Origin: an uncultured Lachnospiraceae bacterium | GTDB lineage: Bacteria; Bacillota; Clostridia; Lachnospirales; Lachnospiraceae | Assembly (NCBI GenBank): GCA_910588955.1 | Contig: CAJURQ010000005.1 | Span: forward strand, 1-64,000 | Reading direction: 5' to 3' | Length of the DNA stretch: 64,000 nt | Part shown: positions 52,373 to 61,721 of the stretch, in pieces | Numbering within the stretch: position 1 is the first letter of the stretch | How the letters are laid out: every line of letters begins with the position of its first letter | Made by a program: the position numbers and the translations under genes | The notes under the pieces: model-generated | Database searches by the model: none | Told to the model about the DNA's origin: nothing | Seen by the model: only the letters and a program-made list of their open reading frames with translations

Positions 52373-52960
52373 CTATGACCGTAGTGTCAGCGTAATCGTC
52401 ACTTCCCCGCCGCCCAGCAGCTCCTCCATTTCCTCGGTGGATTTGTCCGTAATCCTTCCGAGTCTTGTATATGCCCAAGAATTGGAACCGTAAAACACCA
52501 CCATCTGGCTGCCGGAATATAAAACGATATCTCCTGCCTGCGTGGTTGTCTGTTCGTCAGCTCTCGGCAGTTCTGTTCCAAAAGAACCGACCTGCTCAAA
52601 CCCGCCATACATGGACATCTGTATGGACGCAGGCTCTTCCCTGAGAAGCGCCTTAAGCGCCGCGACCGATTCATTGTCCTCCCACTCCACCGCAACGGGC
52701 TCATCGCCAATCTTCATCTCCACGCGCATTTCTTCCTGCTCCTTTTCTCCTGCCATTTCATTCTCTGCCGACCCATCTTGTTCGGAAAGCCCTATGGGTT
52801 CTACAGTTGACGATAATTCCTCATCTGTCCCATTCTGCATTTCCTCTGTTGATACAGAATTTCCACATCCCGCCAAAATTCCGGTTAAACAGATAGCCGT
52901 CACTGCGAATCTAATCTTTTTCATACAGGGCTGTGCCCTGCCAAAGTATATCGCTATCAT
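52373..52960 (-). CDS. Cyclophilin-like lipoprotein
   Basis: The 195-residue product has a lipobox (LTGILAGC) after a long basic n-region and a Ser/Glu-rich linker. The C-terminal 115 residues match the cyclophilin-like fold seen in many Firmicutes: MKIGDEPVAVEWEDNESVAA, SMYGGFEQVGSFGTELPRAD, GDIVLYSGSQMVVFYGSNSW and YTRLGRI. ATG 52960 overlaps the DUF3737 stop (ATGA) with AAGGAG upstream; a start at 52924 would give a shorter n-region but has a poor ribosome site. The function of the fold here is unknown. Confidence 0.8.
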   Translation of the reverse strand: MIAIYFGRAQPCMKKIRFAVTAICLTGILAGCGNSVSTEEMQNGTDEELSSTVEPIGLSEQDGSAENEMAGEKEQEEMRVEMKIGDEPVAVEWEDNESVAALKALLREEPASIQMSMYGGFEQVGSFGTELPRADEQTTTQAGDIVLYSGSQMVVFYGSNSWAYTRLGRITDKSTEEMEELLGGGEVTITLTLRS

Positions 52961-53937
52961 CTGCACTCCTTCCTCATCCCACACAGAATATCATCTAAAT
53001 AACAAATACACGACTGATTTTTGTGGATTTCCTCAAGCATGGCATCCCTTTGCTCCTGCAGCTGTATCAAATCGCTCTTCCGCTCCTTTTCCGTCCTGTG
53101 TATGACCAGCCCCGTGCATTCCATCACAGCGTCGCCCCGGATGATCTCTCCCACGCTGTCTGCAACAATCCGTCCGGATCTTGGATTTTTCACGGAAAGA
53201 ATATACCCCTTTACATCCGCATCCACATCCGAATACTCAAACGCCAGATCCGTATCCTCCATCGTACAGTTAATGAGCTTCAGATTCTTGCAGTAGCACA
53301 GAGGCTGCGTTCCAATGATTTTGCAGTTAATCAGCGTCAGGTTCTCAGAAAACCATCCCAGATACTCACCCTTTACGATACTGTCCCTCACTGTGACGTT
53401 TTTGCTGTGCCAAAACGCGTCCTTCGTATCCAGTTCGCTGTCGTCAATTTCCAGATTCTCCATATACTGAAACGAGTATTTCCCTTTCATCTTCACACCG
53501 CAAAGCTTCACATCCCGGCTGTCCATGAACAAATACTCCGAAACAATATCTGTATCAATCATAGTGATGTCCCGTGACTTCCATCCAAACTCCTGAGACT
53601 CGATCTGACAGCGTTCCAGACGGATATGCACGCACTCGCGCACCGCCTTGATGCCGCCCAGCACACTGTCCGTAATGCTGCCGTTCTCCGCATACCAGAT
53701 TGCCGCACGCGTCTTATCGTCCATAGAACAATCCGCCATGGTAAATCCCTTTATATGCCACAGCGGATAGCGCAGGGAAAAACGACAATCCTTAAGTCCC
53801 ACATCCACCGATTCCTTCAACACGGATTCCCCATCGGCAGGACCCGCGAACACGCAGTTTGTCACATCTGTATGCTGTAAGTGATACAGCGCCCGCTCCT
53901 CGTCAAATTGCTTTCCCGTAATAATTGTTCTCGTCAT
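52957..53937 (-). CDS. DUF3737 parallel beta-helix protein with extra helical tail
   Basis: The 326-residue protein shows repeated short strands (DVTNCVFAG, NLTLINCKIIG, NLKLINCTMED) typical of the DUF3737 right-handed beta helix, in which about 16-20-residue turns stack. The first 275 residues fit the family. A further 45 charged residues (HRTEKERKSDLIQLQEQRDA, then MLEEIHKNQSCICYLDDILC) resemble the helical tail of MerR regulators. No signal peptide is present. It is translationally coupled to the following lipoprotein gene. Role unknown. Confidence 0.82.
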   Translation of the reverse strand: MTRTIITGKQFDEERALYHLQHTDVTNCVFAGPADGESVLKESVDVGLKDCRFSLRYPLWHIKGFTMADCSMDDKTRAAIWYAENGSITDSVLGGIKAVRECVHIRLERCQIESQEFGWKSRDITMIDTDIVSEYLFMDSRDVKLCGVKMKGKYSFQYMENLEIDDSELDTKDAFWHSKNVTVRDSIVKGEYLGWFSENLTLINCKIIGTQPLCYCKNLKLINCTMEDTDLAFEYSDVDADVKGYILSVKNPRSGRIVADSVGEIIRGDAVMECTGLVIHRTEKERKSDLIQLQEQRDAMLEEIHKNQSCICYLDDILCGMRKECR

Positions 53938-54091
53938 TTTCCATATCCTCCATTATTTTTATAATCAACGATTTCTTTGCCGTTTTCCCCTTCCCTCTGC
54001 TCCTTTTCTACATTTACTATAATTACATAAAACAAGAATAGCAAATATCTATATTGAATCATATTGTATAGTTTTTAGGAATGTATCTTCT

Positions 54092-54224
54092 GACTCTGCT
54101 CATACGTATGAGCAGGCTCGAAATGCTCCGCATTCCTCGCTCGCGTTGCTCGTCAGAAAACGCCAGAGCCAGTCTTGCATGCAAGCATGCATCCTGTCTC
54201 TGTCGCTTTCTGACTCTGCTCATA
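54092..54224. repeat. Structured dispersed repeat, family 1, second locus
   Basis: GACTCTGCTCATAC at 54092 and again at 54211 frames a 119-bp unit with the palindrome CTGCTCATACGTATGAGCAG and a GAAATGCTCCGCATTCC hairpin. It corresponds to the 118-bp units at 26076-26325 with compensating differences in the palindrome. It lies just beyond the xerD terminator in a 400-bp gene-free gap. Nothing else in that gap is recognised. Confidence 0.9.
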
Positions 54225-54228
54225 CACG

Positions 54229-54266
54229 CAAAAAAGCACGGGGTGTTTCGATGAAACAGTCCCATG
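54229..54266 (-). terminator. Terminator of xerD
   Basis: On the minus strand GCATGGGACTGTTTC pairs with GAAACACCCCGTGC and is followed by six T. It lies 73 bp beyond the xerD stop, and repeat family 1 starts right after the T run. Confidence 0.83.
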
Positions 54267-54338
54267 CCTTGTAAACGTATATATGCAGAGCCTGCCAAGC
54301 AGTGCTCGTGCAGATAATTCCGAAGGAATTTTCTGCGG

Positions 54339-55223
54339 TTAGCCGCGCGGATGCGCCTTCGCGTACACTTCCCTGATATGGTTGTGATTCAGGTTCGCGT
54401 AAATCTGCGTGGTGGAAATATCGGAATGTCCCAGCATCTCCTGCACGCTTCGAAGATCCGCCCCGTTCTCCACCAAATGCGCCGCAAAAGAGTGCCGCAG
54501 CGTATGGGGGGTGATATCCGCCTGAATATCCGCCTTCTTCGCATAGTGCTTAATCAGTTTCCAGAAACCCTGTCTGCTCATGGGCTGTCCGGAACAGTTG
54601 GCAAACAGCACTTCCGACGTCTTATTCTCAAGCATTTCCTCCCTCGTGCCGTCCAGATATCTGCTCAGGGCGTTCTTTGCCGCCGCGCCAAAGGGTATGA
54701 TCCTCTCCTTGTTGCGGTCACGGCAGAGAATGAAATTCATCTGCATATTCACATCAGACAAATTCAGCGTAATAAGCTCCGTCACACGGATTCCCGTCGC
54801 ATAGAGCAGCTCCAGCATCGCCTTGTCACGGATTTCCTTTGGGCTGTCTCCGGAAGGCTGCTCCAAAAGACGCACCACCTCGTCCGGCGACATGATCTCC
54901 GGCGCCTTCTTCTCGATCTTGGGCGCCTTAAGTCTGTCGGAGATATCCTCCTCCACCAGACCTTCCTGCACCATATAGTGATAAAATGCCTTCAGGGATG
55001 CAATATTGCGCGACACGGTGGCAGCCGCAAACTTACTGTCCTCCAAAAACTTTACATAGTCGGCGAGATCCTGCGCCGTCACATCCTTCGTCTCATGGAT
55101 GCCGCGCGACTCCATAAAATGCGATACCTTTTCCAGATCCCTTCTGTATGACATCTCCGTATTGCCGGAGGTATTCTTCACATTATGTAAATACGTGATA
55201 AATGCACCAATCTCTTTTTCCAT
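54339..55223 (-). CDS. xerD: Tyrosine recombinase XerD
   Basis: The 294-residue recombinase has an N-terminal SAM-like core-binding domain and the catalytic set: Arg in YATGIRVTELITL, His-x-x-Arg in TPHTLRHSFAAHL, His in LGHSDISTTQIYANL with the nucleophilic tyrosine. With XerC it resolves chromosome dimers at dif. It has its own promoter (TTGCTT/TATAAT) and is not flanked by phage genes, which supports a housekeeping role. Confidence 0.93.
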   Translation of the reverse strand: MEKEIGAFITYLHNVKNTSGNTEMSYRRDLEKVSHFMESRGIHETKDVTAQDLADYVKFLEDSKFAAATVSRNIASLKAFYHYMVQEGLVEEDISDRLKAPKIEKKAPEIMSPDEVVRLLEQPSGDSPKEIRDKAMLELLYATGIRVTELITLNLSDVNMQMNFILCRDRNKERIIPFGAAAKNALSRYLDGTREEMLENKTSEVLFANCSGQPMSRQGFWKLIKHYAKKADIQADITPHTLRHSFAAHLVENGADLRSVQEMLGHSDISTTQIYANLNHNHIREVYAKAHPRG

Positions 55224-55283
55224 TTACTCGGAGGCCCTTCCCTGTGCGTTCTCTTTATGTAAATCAAACCACTGTCTGAGTTC

Positions 55284-55312
55284 CATTATAATCAGATTTT
55301 TTTAGAAAAGCA
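55284..55312 (-). promoter_or_regulatory. Promoter of xerD
   Basis: TTGCTT (55307-55312), 17 bp, TATAAT (55284-55289) on the minus strand, about 60 bp upstream of the start. The -10 box is a perfect match. Confidence 0.72.
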
Positions 55313-55430
55313 AATGGAATTTTTCTTGATTTTACGGGCATTTGCGCCCTTTTTGCTCCAAGGCACAACATATCGTCCATATATGATTTTATGTCTACTA
55401 CATCTTGAAAAAAAGAACAAAAAAATTTTT

Positions 55431-56036
55431 TTAGAAGATTTTCAGAACGAATTGCACAATATTAGGATTGACATAACTTTCAAGCAGGCATCCCATTATG
55501 ACAACTGCCATAATGCCGACAACCTGCATACCCTTTTTCAGATAAAAACGGCTGCTGTACCGTTCATACCCCTCCAACTGGTTTCCCCTCGCATAGAGCG
55601 TCCGGTTTACATCCGCTGCCCAGAAAAAAAGAAAGATATACGCTGGAACTAACAGCAATGCCTGCGGAAACAGAACCGCCGCGATAAACAAAAGCCCCCT
55701 GATCCCGTAGCGGATCACCGCCACGGACAAAAGACAGCCCGCCGACAGCCCCATATAACAAATGTACGCACAGAGAAACGGCATACCTATCAGGGTTGTG
55801 GAGATCAGACATAAAAGGCAGCCCGTAAAGAGTCTGTACCTGAGAATATATCCCACCAAGCCCTCTCCTGCCGGTCTGCTGCTTTTCAGTCTGTTCATCA
55901 TCTCCGTCCCCAACAGGCTGCCGTTTGTAATCCAAGTATCATGTCCCAGGTTGACAAACAGGATTCCCATAAAAAGACCAATCATAAACAGATACGCCAT
56001 ATGATAGCCGTTCTTAATCCCAAACTGTCTGCGCAA
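55431..56036 (-). CDS. SpoIIM-like membrane protein
   Basis: The 201-residue protein has five membrane helices and the SpoIIM/DUF95 layout: MIGLFMGILFVNLG near the start, LLGMP-type loops (STTLIGMPFLCAYICYMGLS) and FPQALLLVPAYIFLFF. SpoIIM acts with SpoIID and SpoIIP in peptidoglycan remodelling during engulfment. The start may be a TTG at 56036 with AGAGG upstream. It follows the Nudix gene by 158 bp that hold repeat family 2. Confidence 0.78.
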   Translation of the reverse strand: MRRQFGIKNGYHMAYLFMIGLFMGILFVNLGHDTWITNGSLLGTEMMNRLKSSRPAGEGLVGYILRYRLFTGCLLCLISTTLIGMPFLCAYICYMGLSAGCLLSVAVIRYGIRGLLFIAAVLFPQALLLVPAYIFLFFWAADVNRTLYARGNQLEGYERYSSRFYLKKGMQVVGIMAVVIMGCLLESYVNPNIVQFVLKIF

Positions 56037-56118
56037 AACTGCACCGCCTCTTCCAAGCTTCTATAGGACAGTATATGTCCGAAAGGGACGAGGCATGACT
56101 GCATCCTCAAATCCTCGC

Positions 56119-56217
56119 GGAGAATGCCGCTTTATGGCATTCTCCTATGCGAAACTTAGTACTTCTTGGCGTTCTGTCCTATGGCAGAACGCCTTTAGAA
56201 GTACTTTTCGCATTTTG
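56119..56217 (-). repeat. Structured dispersed repeat, family 2, copy B
   Basis: GGAGAATGCC...GGCATTCTCC is followed by a long hairpin in which ATGCGAAA pairs with TTTTCGCAT, AGTACTTCT with AGAAGTACT and GGCGTTCTG with CAGAACGCC. It overlaps the last codons (KCEKYF, stop) of the Nudix gene, so the element supplies that gene's 3' end. It matches copy A at 29829-29926 with paired changes in the stems. Confidence 0.9.
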
Positions 56218-56743
56218 TTTTATATGCCAGAATCGCGGACACTGTCTTTCCGTCCTGAATCTTGCAGTCGTAAATCATCTGCACCAGCTCGTCAAGATCG
56301 TGGCTCTCCACATTCAAAAACTCATCCTCGTCCAGATGCTGTTTCCCGGGCTTTAAATCTGTCGCCAGATACACGTCAATCTTCTCGTTGCAGAAAGCTA
56401 CCGTCGTGCGAAGCGTCAGGAGAAGTTCCAATTTCCCAGCCACGTAACCGGTCTCCTCCTCCAATTCCCTCGCCGCCGCCTCTTTCGTCGGCTCGTCTAC
56501 ACTGTTCAATCCTCCCGCCGGAATCTCCAAGGTCTCTCTGTCAAGCGCGTTACGGTACTGTCTCACCATCAGCAGTTTCCCGTCGTCCTTCACCGCAACG
56601 ACAGCCGCCGCTCCCTTGTGCGATATCAGATCCCACTTCACCACATTGCCGTTTTCCACGCGGATCGTGTCCTGATAGTAATCAATGATCGCGCCCTTGT
56701 GTATCAGTTCCCTGCCCAAACGTTCGTAATGATTGTCCGCCAT
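56195..56743 (-). CDS. nudF: Nudix hydrolase, ADP-ribose pyrophosphatase type
   Basis: The 182-residue protein has the Nudix box GGLNSVDEPTKEAAAREL followed by EEETGY (Gx5Ex7REUxEExGU), preceded by VRQYRNALDRETLEIPAG, which marks the ADP-ribose pyrophosphatase group. It cleaves ADP-ribose to AMP and ribose 5-phosphate. ATG 56743 with AGAGGGA upstream is chosen over the open frame to 56803, which overlaps the aminotransferase gene. Its C-terminus is encoded within repeat family 2. Confidence 0.88.
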   Translation of the reverse strand: MADNHYERLGRELIHKGAIIDYYQDTIRVENGNVVKWDLISHKGAAAVVAVKDDGKLLMVRQYRNALDRETLEIPAGGLNSVDEPTKEAAARELEEETGYVAGKLELLLTLRTTVAFCNEKIDVYLATDLKPGKQHLDEDEFLNVESHDLDELVQMIYDCKIQDGKTVSAILAYKTKCEKYF

Positions 56744-56759
56744 CTTATCCCTCTTCCTT

Positions 56760-58061
56760 TCAAGCAATCTCAGCAACCGCCTCCTGCAGCAGCTTCTCCA
56801 CACTGACCAGTTTCACGCAGAGCACGAACACATCCGTAGCCTGCGCCATCTCCTCCGCTGTCGGGTAAGTGGGCGCAATACGGATATTGCTGTCTTTCGG
56901 GTCTTTGCCGTAAGGGAAGGTCGCGCCCGCGCCTGTGAGAACCACGCCGAGCTCCTTGCATTTCGCCACGATCTCCTTGGCACAGCCCTCCATCGCCTCA
57001 AAGGAGATGAAATAGCCGCCCAGCGGTTTCGTCCACTCGCCGATCCCTAAGCCGCCGAGCTCCTGATCCAGAACCGAGAGCACTGCCTCAAACTTGGGTC
57101 TGATGATGTCCGCGTGTTTCTTCATATGTGCCAACATCCCCTCCAGATTTTTAAAATATCTGGCATGGCGAAGCTGATTTACCTTGTCATAGCCGATAGT
57201 CCGCAGCGTAAGCGTCTTCTTTACGTCCGCCAGATTCGCCGGGGAGGACGCCATCGCCGCTATGCCTGCGCCCGAGAAGGTGATCTTGGAAGTAGAGCAG
57301 AACTCGTAAACCATATCCGGATTACCAGCCTTCTCACACTCACTCAAAATCTCTAAAAGCGTATCCTGTTTATCCTCGTAAAGATGATGGATCGCATAAG
57401 CGTTATCCCAGTAAATACGGAAATCTGCCGCCGCCGGTTTCAGGGCGGCAAACCGTCTCACCGTCTCGTCGGAGTAGGTGATTCCCTGCGGGTTGGAATA
57501 CTTGGGCACGCACCAGATTCCCTTCACCGTCTCATCCGCCATCACATATTTCTCCACCAAATCCATGTCCGGACCTTCCGACGTCATCGGAATCGGAATC
57601 ATCTCGATGCCGAAATGCTGGGTAATCGCAAAATGTCTGTCGTAACCCGGCACGGGGCATAAAAATTTAACCTTATCAAGTCTGCACCAAGGGGCAGCCC
57701 CCATAACGCCGTGTGTAACGGAGCGGGAAATCATATCGTACATAATGGAAAGGCTGGAATTTCCAAAGACAATCACGCTGTCCGCAGAAACGCCCATCAC
57801 ATCCGCCATCAGATGTTTCGCCTCCGTGATGCCATCCATCAGACCGTAGTTTCTCGTATCCACGCCTTCCATGGACATCATGTCCGAGTCGGAAGTCAAC
57901 GCATCCAGAAGACCCATGCCCATATCGAGCTGCGCCGGTTCCGGCTTACCTCTGGACATGTCAAGCTTTAAACCCTTTCCCTTCGCCTCGGCAAACTGTC
58001 TGTTAAGCTCCGCTCTCTCTGCCGCAAGTTCCTTTTTGGTCATCGCACTGTACGCTTTCAT
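56760..58061 (-). CDS. PLP-dependent aminotransferase (Asp_aminotransf, PF12897 type)
   Basis: The 433-residue enzyme is a fold-type I aminotransferase of a bacterial clade with the opening LKLDMSRGKPEPAQLDMGMG and the PLP lysine in CSTSKITFSGAGIAAMAS; YSNPQGITYSDETVRR and DNAYAIHHLYED are cofactor-binding segments. Aspartate or a related amino acid is the probable donor. ATG 58061 has AGGAGGG upstream. The Nudix gene starts 16 bp after its stop. Confidence 0.88.
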   Translation of the reverse strand: MKAYSAMTKKELAAERAELNRQFAEAKGKGLKLDMSRGKPEPAQLDMGMGLLDALTSDSDMMSMEGVDTRNYGLMDGITEAKHLMADVMGVSADSVIVFGNSSLSIMYDMISRSVTHGVMGAAPWCRLDKVKFLCPVPGYDRHFAITQHFGIEMIPIPMTSEGPDMDLVEKYVMADETVKGIWCVPKYSNPQGITYSDETVRRFAALKPAAADFRIYWDNAYAIHHLYEDKQDTLLEILSECEKAGNPDMVYEFCSTSKITFSGAGIAAMASSPANLADVKKTLTLRTIGYDKVNQLRHARYFKNLEGMLAHMKKHADIIRPKFEAVLSVLDQELGGLGIGEWTKPLGGYFISFEAMEGCAKEIVAKCKELGVVLTGAGATFPYGKDPKDSNIRIAPTYPTAEEMAQATDVFVLCVKLVSVEKLLQEAVAEIA

Positions 58062-58209
58062 AGCACCCTCCTGCATCCTTGTAATTACGCTGTTGAATAA
58101 TTGTATACAATCATACATCGATATTTATTCTACTATAAGTATGCCGATTTCACAAGTATGCATATACGACAATTTTCTGTATTTCTAAAGCCATTTTATG
58201 GTAAAAATG

Positions 58210-59877
58210 TTAAATTGTTCGCAGCACAAACGCCTCGTAGGGTTTCAGCGTTATTTCGCCCCCGTCATACGCACGCCCCGTATTGGAAATCAGGCAGGCT
58301 GCTTTCGCAAACTGTGCCGGTATGGTAAAGCCCGTTTCACGGTCAACGAAACTGCACACGACAAGAAGCTTTTCCCCGTCCATCTCCCTCGTATAGACGA
58401 ACAGTTCCCCGCTGTCCTCCAAAAGCAGCTCATACTTGCCGTACACGATGATCGGGTACTCTTTTCTGAGGGCGATCAGCTTCTTATAATAATGGAACAC
58501 AGAATCGGGATCCGCCGTCTCCGCCTTCGCGTTGATCTCCGCATAGTTGGGGTTGACCGCGATCCACGGCTCTCCCGTGGTAAAGCCTGCCTGCGGCGAA
58601 TCGTCCCACTGTACCGGCGTCCTCGCGTTATCGCGGCTCTTAAAAGTAATACAGCTCCAGAAAGTCTCATGGGGAATGGGACCTTCCTCACACCATTCCC
58701 GGTAAGCGTTGATACTTTCGATATCACGAAATTCCTCCGGGCTCTTAAACGGATAGTTTGTCATGCCAAGTTCTTCCCCCTGATAGATATAGGGCGTCCC
58801 CTGCATCATATGAAGACAGGTCGCAAGCATCTTCGCGGACATTTCCCGGTACTGCGGGCGGTCGTCGCCAAAACGGGAGACGGCGCGCGGCTGGTCGTGA
58901 TTATCCCAGAACAGACTGTTCCACGCTTTTCCGTAAAGCTCCGTCTGCCAGCGTGATAAGATTTTCTTCAGCTTAATGAGGGGCATTTTCTCGTCCGTCC
59001 ATTTCCCGTACTTGCCGTCCCCTTCCACATGCTCAAACTGAAATACCATATTCAACTCATGGGCATCCTCGCCCGCATACTGTTTCGCCTGCTCCGTGGT
59101 CACGCCTGCCGTCTCTCCGACCGTCATAATATCATATTTCGAGAGCACCTTCTCATTCATTTCCCGCAGATACTTATGGACGTTGGGTCCGTGCACGCAG
59201 TAAGGATCAAAACTGCCGTAAAGACCGTGCGCCTCGCCGTCCGGCATCTCCTTTGTCTTGGAGATCATACTGATGACGTCCATGCGGAAGCCGTCAATTC
59301 CCTTGTCGCACCACCATGTCATCATGTCAAACACTTCCTCCCGCACCTTGGGATTATCCCAGTTTAAGTCGGGCTGTTTCTTGGAAAAGAGATGCAGGTA
59401 GTACATGCCGGTTTCCCCGTCATACTGCCACGCCGGTCCGCCAAAGCAGGATCCCCAGTTATTAGGCGGCGTCTGCGCGTCCTTCCCCTCACGCCAGATA
59501 TAATAATCACGGTATGCGTTATCTTTGGACTTCCGGCTCTCCACAAACCATCTGTGCTCATCCGACGTATGGTTCACCACCAGATCCATGACAATTTTGA
59601 TCCCGCGCTCATGCGCCGCCGCCAGCAGCTCGTCGAAGTCAGCCATCGTGCCAAATTCGTCCATGATATCCTGATAATCGCTGATATCGTACCCATTGTC
59701 GTCGTTGGGGGACTGATACACCGGCGATAGCCAGATCACATCAATCCCCAGATATTTTAAATAGTCCAGTCTGCTGATAATCCCCCTCAGATCACCGATC
59801 CCGTCGCCGTTGCTGTCCATAAAACTGCGCGGATAAATCTGATAGATAACCGCTTCTTTCCACCATACCCTTTTCAT
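58210..59877 (-). CDS. Alpha-glucosidase GH13 (oligo-1,6-glucosidase type)
   Basis: The 555-residue cytoplasmic enzyme has YQIYPRSFMDSNGDGIGDLR, MDLVVNHTSDEH, nucleophile aspartate in GFRMDVISM, acid glutamate in VGETAG and NHDQPR. Valine next to the nucleophile is the state linked to alpha-1,6 activity in this subfamily. It likely splits isomaltose-type oligosaccharides. It is the second of two GH13 genes, 28 bp after the first. Confidence 0.93.
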   Translation of the reverse strand: MKRVWWKEAVIYQIYPRSFMDSNGDGIGDLRGIISRLDYLKYLGIDVIWLSPVYQSPNDDNGYDISDYQDIMDEFGTMADFDELLAAAHERGIKIVMDLVVNHTSDEHRWFVESRKSKDNAYRDYYIWREGKDAQTPPNNWGSCFGGPAWQYDGETGMYYLHLFSKKQPDLNWDNPKVREEVFDMMTWWCDKGIDGFRMDVISMISKTKEMPDGEAHGLYGSFDPYCVHGPNVHKYLREMNEKVLSKYDIMTVGETAGVTTEQAKQYAGEDAHELNMVFQFEHVEGDGKYGKWTDEKMPLIKLKKILSRWQTELYGKAWNSLFWDNHDQPRAVSRFGDDRPQYREMSAKMLATCLHMMQGTPYIYQGEELGMTNYPFKSPEEFRDIESINAYREWCEEGPIPHETFWSCITFKSRDNARTPVQWDDSPQAGFTTGEPWIAVNPNYAEINAKAETADPDSVFHYYKKLIALRKEYPIIVYGKYELLLEDSGELFVYTREMDGEKLLVVCSFVDRETGFTIPAQFAKAACLISNTGRAYDGGEITLKPYEAFVLRTI

Positions 59878-59905
59878 ATCCGTTTCCTTCCTTTCCTCAC
59901 CGAAT

Positions 59906-61570
59906 TTACAGTTCCAACACCAGAACCTGATAGCCCTGCAATTTGATTATGCCCGTTTCTTCCGCAATATCCTTATAATTGTTCAGAAGCACCCTTTTAT
60001 ACATCGCGGGCAGCTCGATCTCCTGCGGCTCTCTCTGATAATTTCCGACTACCAAGAGCGTCCGCTCCCCTTTCCGATAATATGCCATCAGGTTGTGCCG
60101 CTCCTCCCACACCGGCTCCAGTGCGCCGTACACGATGGTTTCTTTGTAAAGCGGATCCTTTCGCAGCGCGATCAGTCTCTTATAGAAGGCGTAAACCGAA
60201 TCTTCGTCCTCCATCTGCGCCGCCGCGTTGATGGTATGATAGTTGGGATTGACCTTTAGCCACGGCGTGCCTTTCGTAAAGCCCGCATTGGCACCGTCCG
60301 TCCACTGCATCGGCGTGCGGGCATTGTCGCGGCTGAATTTCGACACAGCTTTCAGCGCATCCTCGGGGGAAAGTCCCGCTTCCAGCGCGACCTTGTACTC
60401 GTCGAGGGTAGAAATATCATCCACCTCGTCGATGGACGCAAACGGCACATTTTCCATACCCAGCTCCTGCCCCTGATAGATGAAAGGCAGTCCCCGCAGC
60501 ATGAAATTTAATGCCGCCAGCATTTTCTTGCTCTCATCGCAGCAGTCCCCCTCGGGAATATAGTAGCTGACACCCCGGGAACCGTCATGGTTCTCAATGA
60601 TATTAGAGAGAAAGCCGATATCTTTCACCTTCTCCTGCGCGGCAAAGCAGCACCTTTTATAGTCGTCCGGCATGATGGGCGCCGCGTCGTACCATCCCTT
60701 CTCGCTTCTTCCGAAAATTGCCTCGTTGAAGTCAAACATGCTGGAAAAATAACCGTCATCCCCGATAAAGTCCGGGATTTCTTCGGGCTTCTCATTGAAT
60801 ACTTCACCCACGGAAAAGGCGTCATACTTCTTAAAAGTACGATCCCGCATCTCCCCTAAAAAGACGCCAATCCCTTTCGCTTCCTCCAGCATGGCGTGGA
60901 TGCTGCACAGTCCATCCTCCCGGTCCGGCTCATAATCGTGGAAGGGCAGCGCCTTCTTGATATTGATAATGGCATCGATACGAAACCCGCCAAGCCCTTT
61001 GTCCAGCCACCAGTTGATGTTCCGATACACTTCCTCCCTGACCTCCGGATTTTCCCAGTTCAGATCGGGCTGTTTCTTATGAAACACATGGAGATACTGC
61101 TTATCCGTCCCGGGCAGATCCTCCCACACAGACCCGCCGAAGTAGGACCGCCAGTTTGTCGGCAGCTCTCCCTCCTTTTTATCCCGCAGATAAAAATATT
61201 TCCCGTACTTTCCCTCCGGGTCCTCACATGCCTTTTTGAACCACTCGTGCTCGTCGGAGCAGTGATTGACCACCAGATCCATGAGAATACAGATACCTCG
61301 CTTCTTCGCCTCCGCAATCAGACGCTCCATATCCTCCATGGTACCAAAGCGGGGATCGATGTTGTAGTAATCTGAGATATCGTATCCCTGATCCGCCAGC
61401 GGGGACCGATAACAGGGAGACAGCCAGAGAATATCAATTCCCAGATCCGCCAGATAATCCAGCTTGCTGATAATACCGGGAATATCGCCGATGCCGTCGC
61501 CGTTGGAATCATAGAAACTCTTCGGATAAATCTGATATGCCACCTTGTCATGCCACCATTTTCTGTTCAT
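59906..61570 (-). CDS. Alpha-glucosidase GH13 (second paralogue)
   Basis: The 554-residue enzyme has YQIYPKSFYDSNGDGIGDIP, MDLVVNHCSDEH, GFRIDAIINIKKALPFHDYE, VGEVFNEKPEE and ENHDGSRG. Alanine replaces the valine/threonine beside the nucleophile, so its linkage preference probably differs from that of its neighbour; such Ala variants occur in enzymes that accept sucrose or other disaccharides. A hairpin (GGCGGACA with TGTCCGCC, 61609-61635) stands in the 150-bp gap before it. Controlled perhaps by the AraC gene just upstream. Confidence 0.92.
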   Translation of the reverse strand: MNRKWWHDKVAYQIYPKSFYDSNGDGIGDIPGIISKLDYLADLGIDILWLSPCYRSPLADQGYDISDYYNIDPRFGTMEDMERLIAEAKKRGICILMDLVVNHCSDEHEWFKKACEDPEGKYGKYFYLRDKKEGELPTNWRSYFGGSVWEDLPGTDKQYLHVFHKKQPDLNWENPEVREEVYRNINWWLDKGLGGFRIDAIINIKKALPFHDYEPDREDGLCSIHAMLEEAKGIGVFLGEMRDRTFKKYDAFSVGEVFNEKPEEIPDFIGDDGYFSSMFDFNEAIFGRSEKGWYDAAPIMPDDYKRCCFAAQEKVKDIGFLSNIIENHDGSRGVSYYIPEGDCCDESKKMLAALNFMLRGLPFIYQGQELGMENVPFASIDEVDDISTLDEYKVALEAGLSPEDALKAVSKFSRDNARTPMQWTDGANAGFTKGTPWLKVNPNYHTINAAAQMEDEDSVYAFYKRLIALRKDPLYKETIVYGALEPVWEERHNLMAYYRKGERTLLVVGNYQREPQEIELPAMYKRVLLNNYKDIAEETGIIKLQGYQVLVLEL

Positions 61571-61721
61571 AACCTTACCTCCGCCTTATGTATCACTTAT
61601 TTTTCCGGCAGGCGGACATCTTGCTGTCCGCCGCCCTATTTTCCTGTGCTGTCTCTATCATAATGACATATTAGGCGAATGTCTTACGATTATTTGCTCA
61701 AAAATTACGGTATTATGACTT

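Noticed and set aside
54059..54298. Open frame of 79 codons on the minus strand
   Set aside because: It is encoded by the repeat family 1 unit and the xerD terminator; the shared peptide with the 26-kb locus reflects the repeat, not a gene family.
54339..55223. Phage or integrative-element integrase
   Set aside because: XerD-like length and motifs, own promoter, and housekeeping neighbours; no excisionase, att repeat or cargo genes.
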